Source: Thermodesulfobacteriaceae bacterium (GTDB lineage: Bacteria; Desulfobacterota; Thermodesulfobacteria; Thermodesulfobacteriales; Thermodesulfobacteriaceae). From it: DNA of 45,446 nt. The stretch is from contig WGAR01000005.1 of NCBI GenBank assembly GCA_015494725.1, positions 1 to 45,446 of the forward strand, given 5' to 3'. Made by a program: the position numbers and the translations under genes. Positions 18,699-31,798 of the stretch are shown piece after piece; positions within the stretch are counted from its first letter, which is position 1, and every line of letters starts with the position of its first letter. A model generated the notes under the pieces. That model did not search any database. It was not told where the DNA came from and saw only the letters and a list, made by a program, of their open reading frames with translations.

Positions 18699-19721
18699 TT
18701 GCTTAAAAGGATCTCGGTTCTCGTCCTTTTGCTGGTGCTGGTTCTCCCCGGGTTTTCCCGGGCGGAGGATACCGTTTCCGGAAGGCTTATCTGGCGCGTA
18801 AGGATTCATCCCCGCGAGAAGGCCTCCAGGGCCCGGCTCTGGCTCCCCTATCCCCCCACCACCCCGGTTCAGCGGGTAACCGATCTTCGTCTGCGGGGAA
18901 ACTACCGCCGGCACGGGTTTTACACCGATCCCCGCGGAAACCTCATCCTTTACTTTGAATGGGACCTCACCCGCACCCGTCGCCCGGAGCTTGAGGTCTC
19001 CTATGGGGTCCTGCGGCGGGAGGTGGTGCGCCGGGATCCTCCGCCGGCCCTTCCCGCTTACGACCCTGCGGTATTCGGCCCCTATCTTTCGGCCAATCGC
19101 TACCTTACCCTGAACGAGAGGGTGCGGGCTCTGGCCGAAAGAATTACCGCCGGGAGGAAGACCGTTCCGGAGAAGGCCCGGGCCATCTACGACTGGATCG
19201 TGGAAAATATGCGGCGCGATCCCAGAGTAAAAGGCTGCGGCCGGGGCATCGTCTGCGAGGTCCTCAGGCGGAGGTGCGGAAAGTGTGCGGACCTCAACTC
19301 GGTCTTCGTGGCGCTCTCCCGGGCGGCGGGGATTCCGGCCCGGGAGGTCTTCGGCCTGAGACTCGGGCGTAAGCCCGGCGAGACCCTCACCGGGGCCCAG
19401 CACTGCTGGGCGGAGTTCTTTGTGCCGGGTTACGGCTGGGTGCCGGCGGATCCGGCGGATGTGCTTAAAGCCGCCCTGGTGAAAGGCCTTCCCCCCACCG
19501 CACCGGAACTTAAGTCCCTGCGAGAATACTACTTCGGGGCCGTGGATGCCTATCGTCTGGCCTTCACCCACGGAAGGGATCTTATTTTAAACCCCCCACA
19601 GGAAGGCCCACCCATCAATTACTTCGTCTATCCCTACCTTGAGATCGACGGACGACCGGTGGATCCCTTCCTGGGGAGGGAGCTGGACTTCAAGATCCGG
19701 TGGGAAAAACCCCGAAGCTAG
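18699..19721 (+). CDS. Exported transglutaminase-like protein
   Basis: Signal peptide; core motifs KARAIYDWIVENMRRDP...RRRCGKCADLNSVFVALSRAAGIPAREVFG...GAQHCWAEFFVPGYGWVPADPAD (Cys-His-Asp). TTG start with RBS aaggagg. Confidence 0.88.
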   Translation: MLKRISVLVLLLVLVLPGFSRAEDTVSGRLIWRVRIHPREKASRARLWLPYPPTTPVQRVTDLRLRGNYRRHGFYTDPRGNLILYFEWDLTRTRRPELEVSYGVLRREVVRRDPPPALPAYDPAVFGPYLSANRYLTLNERVRALAERITAGRKTVPEKARAIYDWIVENMRRDPRVKGCGRGIVCEVLRRRCGKCADLNSVFVALSRAAGIPAREVFGLRLGRKPGETLTGAQHCWAEFFVPGYGWVPADPADVLKAALVKGLPPTAPELKSLREYYFGAVDAYRLAFTHGRDLILNPPQEGPPINYFVYPYLEIDGRPVDPFLGRELDFKIRWEKPRS

Positions 19722-20575
19722 GGCACCACCAGAATCGCCGTCTTCTCGGAATGTCCGATTACCTTGGCCGTGATACTCCCCATAAAGAATCTTTTCAGCC
19801 CGGTCTTACCGTAGGCCCCCATGATGATCAGGTCGGCCTTTTCGTCCTGGGCGATGCGCACGATAACCTCTGCCGGATTCCCCACCACCGGAAGGATCTC
19901 CAGCTTTACTCGGGAGGGCAATTCCTCTTCTTCCGCCAGGACCTTGAAGGCCTGAAGGATGGTACTGGCCAGAGGTAGCTCCTCCTCCCGGTGAGCCACG
20001 CTCACCCCTACCAGTTTCTTGACATAGGTACAGCGCTTGGCCATATTGATGGCTTCCTTTTCGGCCCTTTTGGCATGATAGGAGCCATCGGTAGCCACCA
20101 GCAGGGTCTCGCCGCGAACCTCGGCCTCCCGGGGAACCACCATCACCTTACAGGGAGCATAGCCGATAACCTTTTGCGCCACACTTCCCATGAGAAGTTT
20201 TTCCAGCCCTCCGTGCCCCCTCTTTCCCAGGATGATCAAATCCGCCTGCCGTTTGCGGGCTTCCTCCACGATGACCTTCCAGGCCTCGGGAAGCTCGTGG
20301 ATGATAATCTCGGCCTCTCCGCCTTCCTTCTCCACCATGTTTTTGATCTCTTCCAGAAAAGCCCGGTGTTCCTCGGGAATCCCTTTTATGGCCTCTAAGA
20401 GCGCCTCGGGAATCTCGGGGTAATATTCCCGTACATAAAGAATGTAAAGCTTGGCCTTACATTCCAGCACAAAGCTCACCGCCTGCTGCACCGCACCCCG
20501 ACATTCCTCGGAGGCATCCACCGCCAAAAGTACGGTCTTTATGTCACCCATTAAATGCGTTTTGGCCTCTTCCAT
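19718..20575 (-). CDS. Tandem universal stress protein (two UspA domains)
   Basis: Two UspA domains, each ending in the ATP-binding motif (GKRGHGGLEKLLMGSVAQKVIGYAPCKVMVVP; GAYGKTGLKRFFMGSITAKVIGHSEKTAILVVP). Confidence 0.95.
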   Translation of the reverse strand: MEEAKTHLMGDIKTVLLAVDASEECRGAVQQAVSFVLECKAKLYILYVREYYPEIPEALLEAIKGIPEEHRAFLEEIKNMVEKEGGEAEIIIHELPEAWKVIVEEARKRQADLIILGKRGHGGLEKLLMGSVAQKVIGYAPCKVMVVPREAEVRGETLLVATDGSYHAKRAEKEAINMAKRCTYVKKLVGVSVAHREEELPLASTILQAFKVLAEEEELPSRVKLEILPVVGNPAEVIVRIAQDEKADLIIMGAYGKTGLKRFFMGSITAKVIGHSEKTAILVVP

Positions 20576-20795
20576 CCAAAACACCTCCTAAATTTGACGT
20601 TCTATTACTTTTTTAACTTATACGCTTGTGGCTAGTCAAGCAAAAAACCAAATATTTTCAGAGACTTTGAAGTCTTTATTCTATAAAAAGAGCGCTTAAA
20701 ATATCTTTTTGGGAATAATCGGCCTTTTTGTGCGCGGATATCCTTTGGAGTCCCGTTTAAAAGTCTTGTCGAAGGACGTAAGATAGGATTTCCGG

Positions 20796-21332
20796 ATGGA
20801 TAGGATCCTGTGGATCTTTCTGGGGATAGCCGGGCTGCTCATCCTTTTAAAGCTCGCCTATGCCCTCTCCACGGCCCTGGTGCTTCCCCGCACCCGCGGG
20901 GCCATGTTCGTGGCCACTTCCCGAAGGATGATCCAGGCCATCCTGGAGGAGCTTTCGCTTTCACCCTCGTCCCGGGTGGTGGACCTGGGCTGCGGCGACG
21001 GGCGATTCCTGCGGGCGGTATGGCAACGCTACCGGGTGCGGGCCGTGGGCTACGAGATCAACCCCTTCGCCTGGGCCCTTTCCCGGATCTTAAACGCCCT
21101 TTTTCGCGTGCCGGCGGAGGTGCGCTTCGGTGATTTCATGCAGGCCGATCTTTCCGGCTATGATCTCATCTTCTGCTATCTCTTCCCGGATGTGTTGCCC
21201 CGGCTTGAGGAAAAGATCCGGCGCGAGGCCCGCCCCGGAACCCTCATCGTGAGCGCCAATTTTCCTTTTCCGGGTCTTAAGCCGGAAAAGATCCTCCGCC
21301 TGGAGGATCCCATCTATTTCTATCGTCTCTAA
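20796..21332 (+). CDS. Membrane-anchored class I methyltransferase
   Basis: N-terminal TM (ILWIFLGIAGLLILLKLAYAL) and SRVVDLGCGDGRFLRAVWQRYRVRAVGYEINPFAWALS. Confidence 0.85.
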   Translation: MDRILWIFLGIAGLLILLKLAYALSTALVLPRTRGAMFVATSRRMIQAILEELSLSPSSRVVDLGCGDGRFLRAVWQRYRVRAVGYEINPFAWALSRILNALFRVPAEVRFGDFMQADLSGYDLIFCYLFPDVLPRLEEKIRREARPGTLIVSANFPFPGLKPEKILRLEDPIYFYRL

Positions 21333-21335
21333 CCC

Positions 21336-22712
21336 TCAGATCCCGGTGGGGAACTTGGGAAGATGCCTTAAGGCCTCCCGGATCTTTTCCTCGGGATACT
21401 CGTAATCTTCGAGTCTTCCTTCGAGATAGGCCTCATAGGCCGCAAGGTCAAAGTGCCCGTGCCCGCTGAAGTTAAAGACGATGACCCTCTCCTCTCCGGT
21501 CTCCCGGCAGCGCAGGGCTTCGTCCACTGCCGCGCGGATGGCATGGCTGGTCTCCGGGGCCGGGATGATCCCCTCGGTGCGGGCAAAAAGCACCGCGGCC
21601 TCGAAACAGGCGGTCTGGGGATAGGCCCGGGGTTTGACGATTCCGGCCTTTACCAGCTGACAGACCAGCGGGGCGTCGCCGTGATAACGCAGGCCCCCGG
21701 CATGGATACCCGGAGGCTCAAAGGTATGCCCCAGGGTGTACATGAGAAGAAGCGGGGTGAGACCGGCAGTGTCCCCGTAATCGTAAGTATAAACACCCTT
21801 GGTGAGCGTAGGGCAGCTCGCCGGCTCCACGGCGATGACCTCCGCGGAAAGACGTCCTTCCAGAATCTCCCCGATAAAGGGAAACGTAAATCCTCCGAAG
21901 TTGCTCCCCCCGCCCACACAGGCGATAAGAATGTCGGGCTTCTCTTCCAGCAGGGCGAGCTGTTTCTGAGTCTCAAGCCCGATCACCGTCTGGTGCAGCA
22001 GGACGTGATTGAGCACGCTCCCCAGGGCGTAATTAGTGTCCTCGTGAGTGGCGGCATCCTCCACAGCCTCGGAGATGGCAATCCCCAGGCTCCCCGGGGT
22101 CTCGGGATTTTCGGCCCGGATGCGACGGCCGGCCTCGGTGCGCTCCGTGGGCGAAGGGAAGACCTGCGCTCCCCAGAGGTGCATCAGGGTGCGCCGATAG
22201 GGTTTCTGTTCATAGCTCACCCGCACCATATAGACCGTGCATTCCAGGTCAAAAAGCCGGCAGGCCAAGGAAAGGGCGCTTCCCCACTGTCCGGCCCCGG
22301 TTTCGGTAGCCAGCCTTCGAATGCCCTCTTTCTTGTTGTAATAGGCCTGGGCCACCGCGGTATTGGGTTTGTGGCTTCCCGGAGGGCTTACGCTTTCGTC
22401 CTTGTAATAGATGCGGGCCGGGGTCTTTAAGGCCTCCTCCAGGGCCCGGGCCCTCCTCAAAGGGGTGGGACGCCAGAGACGATAAACCCTCCGCACCTCC
22501 TCCGGGATCTCAATCCAGGGCTCCTGGCTCATCTCCTGTTCCATAAGGGCCCGGGGAAAGATCCGCAGAAGATCCTCCGGGTTTACGGGCCTTCCGGTGC
22601 GCGGATCAAGCGGCGGGGCCGGAGGCTCCGGAAGCCGGGGAATAATATTGAACCAGGCCTCGGGAAGCTCCTTTTCCGGAAGTAAAACCTTATTTTCCGG
22701 GGACATGTGCAC
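21336..22712 (-). CDS. trpB2: Tryptophan synthase beta subunit, TrpB2 type
   Basis: [50 protein letters not shown]...[11 protein letters not shown]...[12 protein letters not shown]; long TrpB2-type N-terminus. Confidence 0.93.
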   Translation of the reverse strand: MHMSPENKVLLPEKELPEAWFNIIPRLPEPPAPPLDPRTGRPVNPEDLLRIFPRALMEQEMSQEPWIEIPEEVRRVYRLWRPTPLRRARALEEALKTPARIYYKDESVSPPGSHKPNTAVAQAYYNKKEGIRRLATETGAGQWGSALSLACRLFDLECTVYMVRVSYEQKPYRRTLMHLWGAQVFPSPTERTEAGRRIRAENPETPGSLGIAISEAVEDAATHEDTNYALGSVLNHVLLHQTVIGLETQKQLALLEEKPDILIACVGGGSNFGGFTFPFIGEILEGRLSAEVIAVEPASCPTLTKGVYTYDYGDTAGLTPLLLMYTLGHTFEPPGIHAGGLRYHGDAPLVCQLVKAGIVKPRAYPQTACFEAAVLFARTEGIIPAPETSHAIRAAVDEALRCRETGEERVIVFNFSGHGHFDLAAYEAYLEGRLEDYEYPEEKIREALRHLPKFPTGI

Positions 22713-22770
22713 CCTCCGGGAAAGATCTCTGGAGGGTTAGCTTAGCAGACCGCCCGGCGAAAAGCAAAAG

Positions 22771-23152
22771 GGGAAGGGGCGGTCATAAGCCGGGTTCTGT
22801 AGCCCCGCGGGGCTTTCGCCCCTGCGGGGTGGCGGCCATTCCTCTGGGCGGCCGGTTGCCCGGCCGCTCAAGCGGCCTACCCGGGGGCATCGGGCGGGCC
22901 ACCCTCAAACGCCCCCCTATGCGGCCTTTCTCCGGGCGGGGTTTGCCGTGCCTCCCTCCCTTGCGGGAGGGAGCGGTGGGCTCTTACCCCACCGTTTCAC
23001 CCTTACCCCGGAAGCACCCGGGGCGGTCTGTTTTCTGTGGCACTTTCCAGGGGTTACCCCCTCCGGGTGTTACCCGGCGCCCTGCCCTGCGGAGCCCGGA
23101 CTTTCCTCCGGAGGCTCCACCTCCTCCGGCGGCCGCCGACCGCCCCTTCCCT
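22771..23152 (-). ncRNA. rnpB: RNase P RNA, bacterial type A
   Basis: Minus strand begins GGGAAGGGGCGGTCGGCGGCCGCC...GAGGAAAGTCCGGGCTCCGCAGGGCAGGG and ends ACAGAACCCGGCTTATGACCGCCCCTTCCC; ends pair. Ends approximate. Confidence 0.97.
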
Positions 23153-23162
23153 TAATCCAAAA

Positions 23163-24281
23163 TTAAGGACTTCCTCCCTCCCTTTCAAGCCGGGCCTGGT
23201 GATATTCCCCGAGAAGCTCGTCTATAAGCTCCTGCACCGAAACGATACGATCCACCCGCCAGGCGTTGGCCCCGGCGAAAACGAAACCGGCCTCCAGGTT
23301 CCCCCGCTGGGCATTGATCAGGGCGGCGGCGATACAGTAGGGACTCTTCCGGTAATCGCAACTCCGCAGACAGTGATACATGCACCGGTAGGGCCGCTTC
23401 TCTCCGGCTTCCACCTTGCGCAGGAAAGACCCCCGCAGGGCCCTTCCGGGAAGACCCACCGGACTCCTGATGATGGTAAGGTCCTCCTTACCGGCCCTGA
23501 GAAAGGCCTCCTTGAAGGCCGGAGAGGCATCACACTCATGGGTGGCCACGAAACGGGTACCCATCTGGACCCCGGAGGCCCCGATCTGGTGAAGATAACG
23601 GTAAAGGTCGTAGCCGGTGTAGATCCCCCCGGCGGCAATTACAGGTATGGCCTTTCCGGCCCGGTCCTCAAAGGGCTTGAGGGCCTCGATCACCCGGGGA
23701 ACCAGAACCTCCAGGCGGGACTCCGGGACCTCCAGCTCCTTAACGGAGAAACCCAGGTGTCCTCCGGCCTGCGGGCCTTCCACCACCACGGCGTCCGGCA
23801 CACAGCCGTATTTTTTCCACCAGCGCTGGGCCACGAGTTTGGCGGCTCGGGGGGAGGACACAATGGGGGCCAGCTTGGTGCGTGAACCCTCGGGCCGAAG
23901 TTCGGGAAGATTAAGGGGCAACCCGGCCCCGGAGAAGATGATGTCCGCTCCGGCCTCGCAGGCCGCCTGCACCAGGGGTTCAAAATCCGTGAGGGCCACC
24001 ATGATGTTTACGCCGATGATCCCCTCCGGGGCCTTCTCCCTGGCAAGCGCAATCTGGCGCTTGAGCCCCCGGATGTTGGCCCGGGTGGGATCCCGGAAAA
24101 ATTCCGTCTCCCCCTCGTAAAAACCCACCAGGGCCGCGGAGATGACCCCGATGCCTCCGGCCCGGGCCACCGCCGAGGCCAGACCGGCCAGCGAAATCCC
24201 TACCCCCATCCCTCCCTGAACGATGGGGACCGGAGCGGTCAAATCACCGATCCGCAAAGGAGGAATTCCGTTCACCGACAT
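23163..24281 (-). CDS. Nitronate monooxygenase / NAD(P)H-dependent flavin oxidoreductase (FabK/NMO-like)
   Basis: PPLRIGDLTAPVPIVQGGMGVGISLAGLASAVARAGGIGVISA...PVIAAGGIYTGYDLYRYLHQIGASGVQMGTRFVATHE. Confidence 0.92.
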   Translation of the reverse strand: MSVNGIPPLRIGDLTAPVPIVQGGMGVGISLAGLASAVARAGGIGVISAALVGFYEGETEFFRDPTRANIRGLKRQIALAREKAPEGIIGVNIMVALTDFEPLVQAACEAGADIIFSGAGLPLNLPELRPEGSRTKLAPIVSSPRAAKLVAQRWWKKYGCVPDAVVVEGPQAGGHLGFSVKELEVPESRLEVLVPRVIEALKPFEDRAGKAIPVIAAGGIYTGYDLYRYLHQIGASGVQMGTRFVATHECDASPAFKEAFLRAGKEDLTIIRSPVGLPGRALRGSFLRKVEAGEKRPYRCMYHCLRSCDYRKSPYCIAAALINAQRGNLEAGFVFAGANAWRVDRIVSVQELIDELLGEYHQARLEREGGSP

Positions 24282-24369
24282 AGCCTTTCCCTTCTCCCAA
24301 AAGTGACCGTAAATCTAACATGAGCCCTTACCGCTGCAAACTCTCTAAACCTTGGCTATAATTAAAAAG

Positions 24370-24675
24370 ATGGCCCGACTCTGCACACTCAAGGACTGGC
24401 TGGAGGCCTTTGAACGAAAACAGCAGGATGATCTGCGCTTCTTCCGGGAGGTTCTCTCCCGAGGGGAGGTGATCTCCGGTCTTTCCCGGGAACTGCGCCG
24501 ACGCCTGCGGGAGCGCCAGGCCTATTCCTCCTTCTTTAAACGTCTCTCCTGGCACCATCTTTCGGCGGAGGAACTTTCCTGGTGCGAAAAAAAGATGGAA
24601 GAGATCCTGCGACGGGAGGACGAACTCCGCCGGCTGCTGGATCGTCTCCTCAGCTGGCTGGAGCAAACCCCCTAG
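24370..24675 (+). CDS. Hypothetical charged protein, possibly translated from a leaderless mRNA
   Basis: MARLCTLKDWLEAFERKQQDDLRFFREVLSRGEVISGLSRELRRRLRE...; TATAAT at 24357-24362 just upstream of the ATG. Confidence 0.55.
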   Translation: MARLCTLKDWLEAFERKQQDDLRFFREVLSRGEVISGLSRELRRRLRERQAYSSFFKRLSWHHLSAEELSWCEKKMEEILRREDELRRLLDRLLSWLEQTP

Positions 24676-26213
24676 AGCAGGACCTTTCCGGTCATCTCCC
24701 CCGGGATCTCCAGCCCCATGAGATAGAGACCGGTGGGGGCTATGTCCGCAAGGATTCCCTCCTTTAAGCGGGACCCCTTGAAACGGTCGTCCACCAGATA
24801 AAAGGGCACCGGATTGGAGGTGTGCGCGGTATGGGGGTGTCCGGATTCATCGGCCATGACCTCGCAGTTTCCGTGATCCGCGGTCACGATAACCGGGCCT
24901 CCGTGCGTCTCCCGAAAGACCCGGATCACCCGTCCCACGCATTCGTCCACCACCCGCACCGCCTTGATGGCCGCCGAAAGCACCCCGGTGTGTCCCACCA
25001 TGTCGCCGTTAGCGAAGTTGAGCACCACCAGCCCGTAACGTTTTTCCCTCAGACGGCGTTCCAGTTCGGCGGTAACCTCATAGGCACTCATCTCCGGCTT
25101 GAGGTCGTAGGTGGGCACGTCCCGGGGGGAGGGAATCAGTTTTCTTTCCTCACCGGGAAAGGTCTTCTCGTCGCCTCCGTTGAAGAAATAGGTCACGTGG
25201 GCGTATTTTTCGGTCTCAGCGATGCGCAACTGGATCAATCCGGCCCGACTGACCTCCTCCCCGAAGATCCGGTGCAATTTTTCCGGAGGAAAGGCCACGG
25301 GAAGATGGAAGTGTTCATCATAGAGGGTGAAGCAAACGAAGTACGCCAGCTGAGGCCATTTTTCCCGGGTAAATTCCTTAAAATCCGGCTCGGTAAGGGC
25401 TCGGGTGAGCTGACGGGCCCGGTCGGCCCGAAAGTTGAAAAAGACCACCGTATCCCCGTCCTCTACGGTGGCCACCGGATGACCCTCCTCGGTTATCACC
25501 GTGGGTTGAATGAACTCATCGGTTTCCCCCCGGGCAAAGGCCTCACGCACCGCGGTGAGAGGATCCGGAGCGGTCAGACCCCGCCCCATCACTATGGCTT
25601 CATAGGCCCGACGGGTGCGATCCCAGCGTCGATCCCGATCCATGGCGTAATAACGTCCGGATACCGTAGCCACCCTGCCGCAGGAAAGCTCGTCCATCTT
25701 CTGTAAAAGGGCCTGCATAAAACGATCCGCCACATCCGGGGCGGTATCCCTTCCGTCGGTGAAGGCATGTACAAAGACCCGATCGGAAAGCCCCTCCCGG
25801 GCGTAAAGTTCCAGCAGGGCAAAGAGATGTTCGATATGGGAATGCACCCCGCCATCGGAAACCAGACCCATAAGGTGGATCCGTCCTCCGGATCGTCTGA
25901 CCTCCTCGGCCACCCTCAGGAGTTCGGGATTTTTAAAGAAGGTGCCTTCGCGAATGGCCCGATTGATGCGGGTAAGATCCTGATAGACAATGCGCCCGGC
26001 CCCGATATTGAGGTGCCCCACCTCGGAGTTTCCCATCTGGCCCTCGGGAAGCCCGACGGCCTCGCCCGAGGCCCGCAGCAGGGTAAAGGGATATTCCGCC
26101 TTCAGGGCATCCAGATGAGGGGTGCCGGCCAGCCGAACCGCATTGGCCCGCTCCTCCTCTCGCCAGCCCCATCCATCCATGATAATTAAAAGTAAAGGCT
26201 TAATCTCGGACAA
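24672..26213 (-). CDS. gpmI: 2,3-bisphosphoglycerate-independent phosphoglycerate mutase
   Basis: KPLLLIIMDGWGWREEERANAVRLAGTPHLDAL...GQMGNSEVGHLNIGAGRIVYQDLTRIN...TADHGNCE. Confidence 0.97.
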   Translation of the reverse strand: MSEIKPLLLIIMDGWGWREEERANAVRLAGTPHLDALKAEYPFTLLRASGEAVGLPEGQMGNSEVGHLNIGAGRIVYQDLTRINRAIREGTFFKNPELLRVAEEVRRSGGRIHLMGLVSDGGVHSHIEHLFALLELYAREGLSDRVFVHAFTDGRDTAPDVADRFMQALLQKMDELSCGRVATVSGRYYAMDRDRRWDRTRRAYEAIVMGRGLTAPDPLTAVREAFARGETDEFIQPTVITEEGHPVATVEDGDTVVFFNFRADRARQLTRALTEPDFKEFTREKWPQLAYFVCFTLYDEHFHLPVAFPPEKLHRIFGEEVSRAGLIQLRIAETEKYAHVTYFFNGGDEKTFPGEERKLIPSPRDVPTYDLKPEMSAYEVTAELERRLREKRYGLVVLNFANGDMVGHTGVLSAAIKAVRVVDECVGRVIRVFRETHGGPVIVTADHGNCEVMADESGHPHTAHTSNPVPFYLVDDRFKGSRLKEGILADIAPTGLYLMGLEIPGEMTGKVLL

Positions 26214-26580
26214 GGTTTTCCTCCTTCCGAAGATCCTCCGGCTCTATCCGCGGGGCTTCGACCCAGAGACCCTCCAGATCATAGACCTGACGCACCGGCT
26301 CGTAGAAGAGATGCACCACGGCATCGCCGTAATCCATGACCACCCAGTGCCCCTGGGTGAGCCCCTCCACCCCGGAGGGAGGTATTCCCAGCCGCGCGGT
26401 CTCGGATTCCAGAAAATCGGCCAGACCCTGAACGTGACGGGCCGAACGTGCACTGGCAATAAGGATAAAATCAGTATAGGAAGATCGACCCCGAACATCC
26501 AGTACCACCAGATCCTCACCCTTCTTCTCCCGGATCAGACGGATCAGCAGACGCACCAGCTCCAGAGAATCAAAGGCCAT
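26200..26580 (-). CDS. rsfS: Ribosomal silencing factor RsfS
   Basis: KGEDLVVLDVRGRSSYTDFILIASARSARHVQGLAD...GHWVVMDYGDAVVHLFYEPVRQVYDLEGLW. Confidence 0.93.
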   Translation of the reverse strand: MAFDSLELVRLLIRLIREKKGEDLVVLDVRGRSSYTDFILIASARSARHVQGLADFLESETARLGIPPSGVEGLTQGHWVVMDYGDAVVHLFYEPVRQVYDLEGLWVEAPRIEPEDLRKEENLVRD

Positions 26581-26784
26581 CTACAGACGACCCTCCGTGA
26601 CCAGACGGGCAAAATGCTCGAAACTGCGGTCGTAGGTGCGTTCGGCCTCCGGAGGAAAACAGCAGCCCGGAAGCTGCCGCATGGAAAGATGATACTTCAG
26701 ACATTCACAACATATCCCCTTCTTCGGACAGGGTTCGTAGGTGCAGTTGCAACGTTTAAGATTGGATTCCCTCTTGCATTCCAT
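26581..26784 (-). CDS. Small Cys-rich protein (DUF6485-like)
   Basis: MECKRESNLKRCNCTYEPCPKKGICCECLKYHLSMRQLPGCCFPPEAERTYDRSFEHFARL. Confidence 0.7.
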   Translation of the reverse strand: MECKRESNLKRCNCTYEPCPKKGICCECLKYHLSMRQLPGCCFPPEAERTYDRSFEHFARLVTEGRL

Positions 26785-26799
26785 GGTCTCCCTCCTTCC

Positions 26800-31490
<4,691 letters not shown>

Positions 31491-31588
31491 TTCTTTAAAC
31501 TCCTTAAAAGAATTCTTTAATAAGGGGCCGGTATTGCACCGGGTAAGCGTAACCCCTGAGGAGGACGCTCTTTATACTCCTTGCCGGA

Positions 31589-31678
31589 GGTGGAAGATGC
31601 GGTGGAAAAAGGGGTGGATAAACCCGGAGCCGGATTTCCACCGGGTTTTCCACCGGGGTTTGAGTTATAAAATCCACC
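31589..31678. promoter_or_regulatory. Candidate oriC / DnaA-box cluster
   Basis: Six 9-mers ending TCCACC: minus strand tcttccacc (31589-31597), ttttccacc (31601-31609), ttatccacc (31613-31621); plus strand atttccacc (31634-31642), ttttccacc (31646-31654), aaatccacc (31670-31678); between divergent dnaN and uvrD, with an AT-rich patch at 31490-31526. Confidence 0.5.
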
Positions 31679-31798
31679 GGGGGTTTCTTCCCCCTTCGGT
31701 TATGCGCAAGGAATCGGGTATCCATTTTTCAGGTCGTAATGATCTTAAAAGGGCCTGGTTTAAAAGATCTTTCCCGGGGATTATACTACAGAGCACCT

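Noticed and set aside
16932-19571. 879-aa antisense ORF opposite the molybdoenzyme and transglutaminase genes
   Set aside because: Low-complexity Pro/Gly/Arg-rich translation with no motifs; GC-rich shadow of well-supported plus-strand genes.
22829-23885. Plus-strand ORFs over rnpB and the NMO gene
   Set aside because: Region is RNase P RNA on the minus strand, followed by the NMO-like CDS; translations are compositional artefacts.
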